Source of the DNA: Arcicella rosea
Lineage (GTDB): Bacteria > Bacteroidota > Bacteroidia > Cytophagales > Spirosomataceae
Direction: 5' to 3'
Assembly (NCBI RefSeq): GCF_040543805.1
Contig: NZ_JBEUMS010000007.1
Coordinates: 186,001-250,000 of the forward strand
Length of the DNA: 64,000 nt
The notes below the pieces were generated by a model. That model did not search any database and was not told the DNA's origin. It saw only the letters and a list, made by a program, of their open reading frames with translations. Numbering within the stretch: the first letter of the stretch is position 1; each line of letters opens with the position of its first letter. This document shows, piece by piece, positions 59,822 through 64,000 of the stretch. The position numbers and the translations under genes were made by a program.

Positions 59822-59829
59822 TAATTTTG
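59822..59829 (+). promoter_or_regulatory. -7 box of the cyclophilin gene
   Basis: TAATTTTG matches the -7 consensus 46 bases before the ATG at 59875. The -33 region is poor (TATG at a 19-base spacing), so the promoter is only half supported. Confidence 0.45.
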
Positions 59830-59874
59830 TGAGGGTGCTTTGCTACCTTTATTTAAACTTTAAAAAATATTACA

Positions 59875-60321
59875 ATGATTAAAGCTGAAATGCTAACCGA
59901 CAAAGGTTTGATGGTGATAGAATTTTACGAGCAAGATGCTCCAATTCATGTTAAAAACTTTGTTGATTTATCAAAAAGTGGATTTTACGATGGCGTAACA
60001 TTTCATAGAGTTTTACCTGATTTCGTGATTCAAGGTGGAGACCCAACTGGTACTGGTGGTGGTGGTCCTGGCTATACTATTCCTTGTGAATTAACTGGAA
60101 ACAATCAATACCATGACCGTGGCGTTTTATCAATGGCTCACCGTGGAAGAAATACTGGTGGTTCTCAGTTCTTTATCTGCCATAGCCGTAGAAATACTGC
60201 TCACTTAGACCGTAACCATACTTGTTTTGGTAAAGTTGTTGAAGGTTTAGAGGTAATCGATGCGATTCGTGAAGGTGATGTAATTCAAAAAATTACTATT
60301 ATCGAAGACGTAGTAGCTTAA
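59875..60321 (+). CDS. Cyclophilin-type peptidyl-prolyl isomerase
   Basis: This is a 148-residue single-domain cyclophilin without signal peptide. The block YDGVTFHRVLPDFVIQGGDP, with the catalytic Arg in FHRV, is intact, followed by the second block GVLSMAHRGRNTGGSQFFIC. It is cytoplasmic and helps protein folding. The small gene at 60347 lies 25 bases downstream on the same strand, likely in the same transcript. Confidence 0.93.
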   Translation: MIKAEMLTDKGLMVIEFYEQDAPIHVKNFVDLSKSGFYDGVTFHRVLPDFVIQGGDPTGTGGGGPGYTIPCELTGNNQYHDRGVLSMAHRGRNTGGSQFFICHSRRNTAHLDRNHTCFGKVVEGLEVIDAIREGDVIQKITIIEDVVA

Positions 60322-60346
60322 TTCACACAATTTAAATTTATCTGAT

Positions 60347-60589
60347 ATGTACTTTATTGGCGAGTTGAAAGGTTCTAGTCCTGATTTGAAAATTTCATTA
60401 TATAAATGGAATTCAAAGTTTTTTGTAAAATTCGAAACCCCAGATTTAGAACAAGTTTATAAAATTTCAGAAATGGATGTTTCAGAAGATGAAATTCGAG
60501 AAATGGTAAACGAAGAATTTATCGAAAAAATAATTACTCGTTTTAAAGAAATGTATCAGGATTTAGGTGAATTGATGGGTGATTACTGA
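60347..60589 (+). CDS. Small conserved-looking protein, unknown function
   Basis: This is an 80-residue acidic protein (about 16 Asp/Glu). The first half is beta-like (YFIGELKGSSPDLKISLYKW), the second helical (EDEIREMVNEEFIEKIITRF). No signal peptide, membrane segment or motif is visible. It lies 25 bases after the cyclophilin gene and ends just before a terminator, so it is probably expressed with it. I do not recognise a family. Coding is supported by normal residue composition and operon spacing. Confidence 0.7.
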   Translation: MYFIGELKGSSPDLKISLYKWNSKFFVKFETPDLEQVYKISEMDVSEDEIREMVNEEFIEKIITRFKEMYQDLGELMGDY

Positions 60590-60626
60590 GAATTTCTCAG
60601 GAGAACAAAATAGATTTTTTATTATT

Positions 60627-60661
60627 AAAAAGGCTTCTTGTGACAAACAAGAAGCCTTTTT
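60627..60661. terminator. Terminator left of the 42-bp array
   Basis: The arms aaaaaggcttcttg (60627-60640) and caagaagccttttt (60648-60661) are perfect. A close relative of this hairpin stands at the other side of the array (60943-60985). Confidence 0.85.
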
Positions 60662-60679
60662 GATTTTAACGATGAGATA

Positions 60680-60931
60680 AAAAGTGTCATCGAAGACATA
60701 TTTTGTGATTCCGAAGAGATGTAAAGTGTCATCGATGACATACTTTGTGATTCCGAAGAGATGAAAAGTGTCATCGATGACATACTTTGTGATTCGGAAG
60801 AGATAAAAAGTGTCATCGAAGACATAATTTGTGATTCGGAAGAGATAAAAAGTGTCATCGAAGAGATATTTTGTGATTCCGAAGAGATGTAAAGTGTCAT
60901 CGGAGACATATTTTATGATTCGGGAATCTTA
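60680..60931. repeat. 42-bp tandem array, six copies, built of two 21-base halves
   Basis: Six head-to-tail 42-base units start at 60680, 60722, 60764, 60806, 60848 and 60890. The last is degraded. Each unit has an aaaagtgtcatcgaagacat half and a ttttgtgattccgaagagat half, which share GTG and gaAGA positions, so the 42 bases look like a diverged 21-base duplication. Long open frames on both strands (for example 60625-60909 minus) are a by-product of the divisible-by-three period. The array lies between convergent genes and between two similar terminators. Confidence 0.9.
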
Positions 60932-60942
60932 AATTATTATTC

Positions 60943-60985
60943 CACAAAAAAGGCTTCCTGTTTTGAACAAGAAGCCTTTTTTGTG
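60943..60985. terminator. Terminator right of the 42-bp array
   Basis: The arms cacaaaaaaggcttcctg (60943-60960) and caagaagccttttttgtg (60968-60985) pair with one mismatch. It ends the minus-strand M61 peptidase transcript. Confidence 0.85.
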
Positions 60986-61006
60986 GGGAAATACTATTAA
61001 TTTATC

Positions 61007-62818
61007 TTATAAAAATAACCATTTTTTATAAAGTACTTGTTGTTCTGGGCTTTGATTTGCCAAAGGTTCAATCACAAAATTTTTGGTAGGATTTCTCAGA
61101 ATGGTAATCGGATATGTTTTTTCTAAACCATCTCGTTTTACTTTAACAGTTAATACATCTCCAATTTTCTTATTGCTTACTGCTTTCAGAACATCCTCAT
61201 TTTTAGTAACAGCTTGTCCGTCTATTTGTAAAATATCATCATTTACATTCAAACCGTTAATATAAGCAGGTGAATCTTTGATTACACCCGTGATTTTTAA
61301 ATTAGTAGTTTTGCTTAATTCTGCACCCAAGAAAGGCTCGTTTTTATCAGCATTTTTATCCACTAAATTCATTCCAACTGCTTCTAAATAAGTATTGTAT
61401 GGAATTGTTTCTGTTCCGAAAATATATTTTTGGAAGAAATCATTCATACTTTTTCCAGCAATTGTTTCCACTGTTTTCTGGAATTCTTCATCCGTAAAAC
61501 CTCTACCTTGTTTTTTGTAATATTCATTGTATAAAGCTCTCATTACATCATCAAGGTTTTTGGCACCTTTAGTCGATTGTAAAATAATCAGGTTCAATAC
61601 TCCGCCCAATACAGCACCTTTGTCATAATAGGAAACGGTACTATTCTTTGAATTTTCGTTCGGGCGATAATATTTTATCCAAGCATCCCAGCTAGATTCT
61701 GTTACAGATTGTGTTTTATTTCCTGGTTGATTTTCAATTGTGTTGATTTCAGACGCATAAGTATTAATATAATCTTCTACACTTTGAATATTCGCTCTGC
61801 GCAAAATATAACTTTGGTAAAAACTTGTACAACCTTCCGAGAACCACAACATGTGTGTATAGTTTTCGTTCTCGTAATCGAATGGACCAAGTGCTTTTGG
61901 ACGAATACGTTTTACATTCCATAAGTGAAAATATTCGTGAGCCACTAAGCTTAATAAACTTTGGTAACGTCTTGGGTCGGCATAGCTACTTCTTGACGTT
62001 TGGCAAGTAGTTGAGTTTAAGTGTTCTAAGCCACCGCCACCAGCAGCTAAATTATGAATCAAGAAAGTATAATCTTTACATGGATGTTCGCCCACTACTG
62101 ACAAAGCAGCTTCGCATACTTTTTTGAAATCAGCGGTTACTTTGGCATCATCAAATTTAGCTTCGCCATACATCGCAATTTTATGAGGAATTCCATTCAA
62201 ATCAAATGATAATACTTTCTGTGTACCAATTTCAATAGGAGAATCAATCAAAATATCAAGGTTTTCAGCTTGATAAGTAAAAGTACCAATGTTTTTTAAG
62301 CCCGTAGAAACGGTAGTCCAACCTTGATAAGGCTTGATTGTAAGCGTTGAGGGAACTTGTTTCCAAGCATTAGCGTATAAGAATACACTTGCTGGATTCA
62401 AATAGCCATGAGAATCATCTAAGAAAGATGTTCTAACGGATAACTCATAAGCATATACTTTATAGGAAATATTTACTTCATTCGTGTTTTTATCGATTTG
62501 AACTCGCCATGTATTTTTATTGATTTTATCTGATTTTAAAGGATTTGTTTTGTTAGAAGCCTTTACACTTTCAACGTTTTTGGCATATTCACGAACAAGG
62601 TAAGAGCCGGGCGTCCAAACAGCCATTTTAAAATCAATATAACCTTGAGTTTTTGTTTTGATGTCAAGATTAGATACTTTCAGGTTTACATCAAAGTAAT
62701 GCGTTTGAGGTTGTTCCATGGAAAGTGTGTACTCAATTTTAGGCTGACTTATGGGGTTCTGTGCCCGCAGAAATTGGCAAATGAGTAGAAATACGGCTAA
62801 TATTGATTTTTTTTTCAT
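61007..62818 (-). CDS. Secreted M61-family metallopeptidase with PDZ domain
   Basis: This 603-residue protein has a signal peptide (MKKKSILAVFLLICQFLRA). The zinc motif HEYFH (294-298) is followed by LWNVKRIRP, the M61 signature. A PDZ domain near 480-570 (GLNVNDDILQIDGQAVTKNE) follows the catalytic unit. M61 enzymes are glycyl-type aminopeptidases. It is probably periplasmic or outer-membrane associated. The gene is minus-strand and divergent from the truncated TPR gene. Confidence 0.92.
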   Translation of the reverse strand: MKKKSILAVFLLICQFLRAQNPISQPKIEYTLSMEQPQTHYFDVNLKVSNLDIKTKTQGYIDFKMAVWTPGSYLVREYAKNVESVKASNKTNPLKSDKINKNTWRVQIDKNTNEVNISYKVYAYELSVRTSFLDDSHGYLNPASVFLYANAWKQVPSTLTIKPYQGWTTVSTGLKNIGTFTYQAENLDILIDSPIEIGTQKVLSFDLNGIPHKIAMYGEAKFDDAKVTADFKKVCEAALSVVGEHPCKDYTFLIHNLAAGGGGLEHLNSTTCQTSRSSYADPRRYQSLLSLVAHEYFHLWNVKRIRPKALGPFDYENENYTHMLWFSEGCTSFYQSYILRRANIQSVEDYINTYASEINTIENQPGNKTQSVTESSWDAWIKYYRPNENSKNSTVSYYDKGAVLGGVLNLIILQSTKGAKNLDDVMRALYNEYYKKQGRGFTDEEFQKTVETIAGKSMNDFFQKYIFGTETIPYNTYLEAVGMNLVDKNADKNEPFLGAELSKTTNLKITGVIKDSPAYINGLNVNDDILQIDGQAVTKNEDVLKAVSNKKIGDVLTVKVKRDGLEKTYPITILRNPTKNFVIEPLANQSPEQQVLYKKWLFL

Positions 62819-63043
62819 AATTTAATGTTTGTTATGAACGTTTTAAAATTAAATAATACTTTGCTGTGAAAAATGCTTGGTGACTTTCTAAATTTGCGTT
62901 CCAATTCAGTATAAGCAAGCATTAAAGACTTTTCACAAATGTCAAAAGTAACAATCCATAGCTTGTTTAACAAATTATTTTCTATCTAAAAATAATCACA
63001 TTTACATTTTTTGATAGATTAAACACCCTAAAAATCATCTCTA

Positions 63044-64000
63044 ATGAAAAGATTAACTTCGTTAGTAATCTCAACACTTCTTACTTCAACAATTGCTTTC
63101 CAGACAACAACTTTGGCACAAAGCACTTTAAGTTATTCAGATATTTCTGTGCATTTTAGAAATGGACAAGAACATTTTGAATCGAGGAATTATGAAGCCT
63201 GTAGAGCAGAACTAGCACAATACCTCGAAGCAGACAGAACCTTTTTGGAAAAAGAAGATGCCAATAAAGTATGGGCAGAATATTATTTAGTGAAATGCAG
63301 TTTGTATTTGAATTATTCGGATACAGAATTATTGGCGAGCAGATTTGTTAGAAATTATCCTGAACATCCGATTGCGGCAACACTTTTTACTGAGATTGGT
63401 AATTACTTTTATGATCAAGGTGATTATGCACGTGCGGTAGATTATTTATCGAAAAGTCCGAAATCAAATGAAGAAGCACAATATCGTTTAGGAATTTCAC
63501 ATTTCACGCTTCAAAATTACAGAGAAGCATTAAATATTTTTAGTGCTATTAAAGGCGGACAAGGTGCTTATGCTTCCTCAGCTTCTTACTATTCAGGAAT
63601 TATCAATTTCCGTGATAAAAAATATGAAGAAGCTATTTTTGATTTTAAACAAGCAGAACTTTCTACGGCGTATTTCTCAGAAATTCCAAGTTGGTTAGCC
63701 CATAGTTATTACCGTCAAGGAAAATATACCGAAATGTTGGCTTATACTGAGCCTTTGTTAAGAGAGAAAAATTCAGGAAAGAAACTAGACGATGTAGCTT
63801 TATTAAGTGCAGAAGTATATTTTCAACAAGCTAACTACGTAAAAGCTGAAAATTATTATACCATTTATAAAAACTATAAGTCGCAAGGAATGCCACCAAC
63901 GATTGCCTATCGTTATGGTTATAGTTTGTATAAAACAGACCAATTTGCGCTTGCCAGCGAACAATTAAAAAATGTAGCAGCCAAAGGAGATACTTTAGGA
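63044..64000 (+). CDS. Tetratricopeptide-repeat protein, N-terminal part (cut by the window edge)
   Basis: An ATG at 63044 opens a frame with no stop to base 64000, giving 319 residues of an unfinished protein. A signal peptide (MKRLTSLVISTLLTSTIA...LAQS) is followed by tetratricopeptide repeats such as HFRNGQEHFESRNYEACRAE, GNYFYDQGDYARAVDYLSKS, and SGIINFRDKKYEEAIFDFKQ. It is likely a periplasmic or outer-membrane protein of the large TPR type found in Bacteroidota, where such proteins often serve as gliding or outer-membrane assembly partners, but nothing specific can be said. Confidence 0.85.
   Translation, partial: MKRLTSLVISTLLTSTIAFQTTTLAQSTLSYSDISVHFRNGQEHFESRNYEACRAELAQYLEADRTFLEKEDANKVWAEYYLVKCSLYLNYSDTELLASRFVRNYPEHPIAATLFTEIGNYFYDQGDYARAVDYLSKSPKSNEEAQYRLGISHFTLQNYREALNIFSAIKGGQGAYASSASYYSGIINFRDKKYEEAIFDFKQAELSTAYFSEIPSWLAHSYYRQGKYTEMLAYTEPLLREKNSGKKLDDVALLSAEVYFQQANYVKAENYYTIYKNYKSQGMPPTIAYRYGYSLYKTDQFALASEQLKNVAAKGDTLG

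Noticed and set aside
60625..60909. A 94-residue minus-strand frame of SSMTLFISSESQ repeats
   Set aside because: It is a by-product of the 42-bp array, overlaps the terminator, and has no promoter or homologous features.

Overview
The window looks like a chromosomal segment of a low-GC member of the Bacteroidota, most likely order Cytophagales. The signs are: promoters of the Bacteroidota form TTTG-N19/21-TAnnTTTG; no obvious Shine-Dalgarno sites; a type IX secretion (por) C-terminal sorting domain on a metalloprotease; a DUF3127 gene; a short primary sigma factor; and a TonB-dependent receptor with a carboxypeptidase-regulatory-like N-terminus. No rRNA operon, insertion sequence, prophage or CRISPR array is visible.

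Region by region: bases 1-3647 hold the end of a Qat-type anti-phage operon (qatA cut by the window edge, then qatB, qatC, qatD, tightly coupled and visibly more A+T-rich than what follows). It is followed by about 840 bases of non-coding DNA packed with palindromes and dispersed repeats. From 4.5 to 14.8 kb come an S10 peptidase, a class III aminotransferase, thioredoxin, a lipoprotein, DNA polymerase III alpha, a band-7 protein and an SDR lacking the usual catalytic Tyr. From 14.8 to 24 kb are a 42-bp-periodic non-coding array, a CarboxypepD_reg protein, a succinate/acetate-type CoA transferase, a PAS-LuxR regulator, a TonB-dependent receptor, and a divergent GH43/SGNH carbohydrate pair. From 24 to 36 kb are a deoxynucleoside kinase, a BlaI/M56 sensor pair with three operators, tRNA-Leu, DUF3127, an ABC1 kinase with a TetR-like gene, a secreted M43 protease, PhoH, DnaB and RlmD. 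From 36 to 47 kb are a second SDR, a BatE-like protein, four tandem tRNA-Lys genes, the ohrR-ohr peroxide module, a TetR-SDR module with matching operators, HxlR and DoxX, an M1 peptidase, and an arsenosugar-type pair. From 47 to 64 kb are HolA, AcpH, an SlyD-like PPIase, dCMP deaminase, RpoD, PNPase, S15, an LptF/G permease, a START-like protein, tRNA-Met, MenD, TPR lipoproteins, cyclophilin, an M61 peptidase and a truncated TPR gene.

Functional links: QatABCD is a complete known type of defence module apart from the edge truncation. BlaI-M56, OhrR-Ohr and TetR-SDR are three local regulatory circuits in which operator palindromes overlap recognisable promoters. S15-PNPase is a conserved RNA-metabolism linkage. 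The stable-RNA promoters share a GCACC discriminator after the -7 box.

The least explained content is non-coding: three intergenic tandem arrays whose periods are 21 or 42 bp (two or four helical turns), a family of two-hairpin dispersed repeats, a large 22-bp-arm palindrome bounded by tatcggtag motifs, inverted repeats built from reiterated short words, and a structured leader before the START-like gene.
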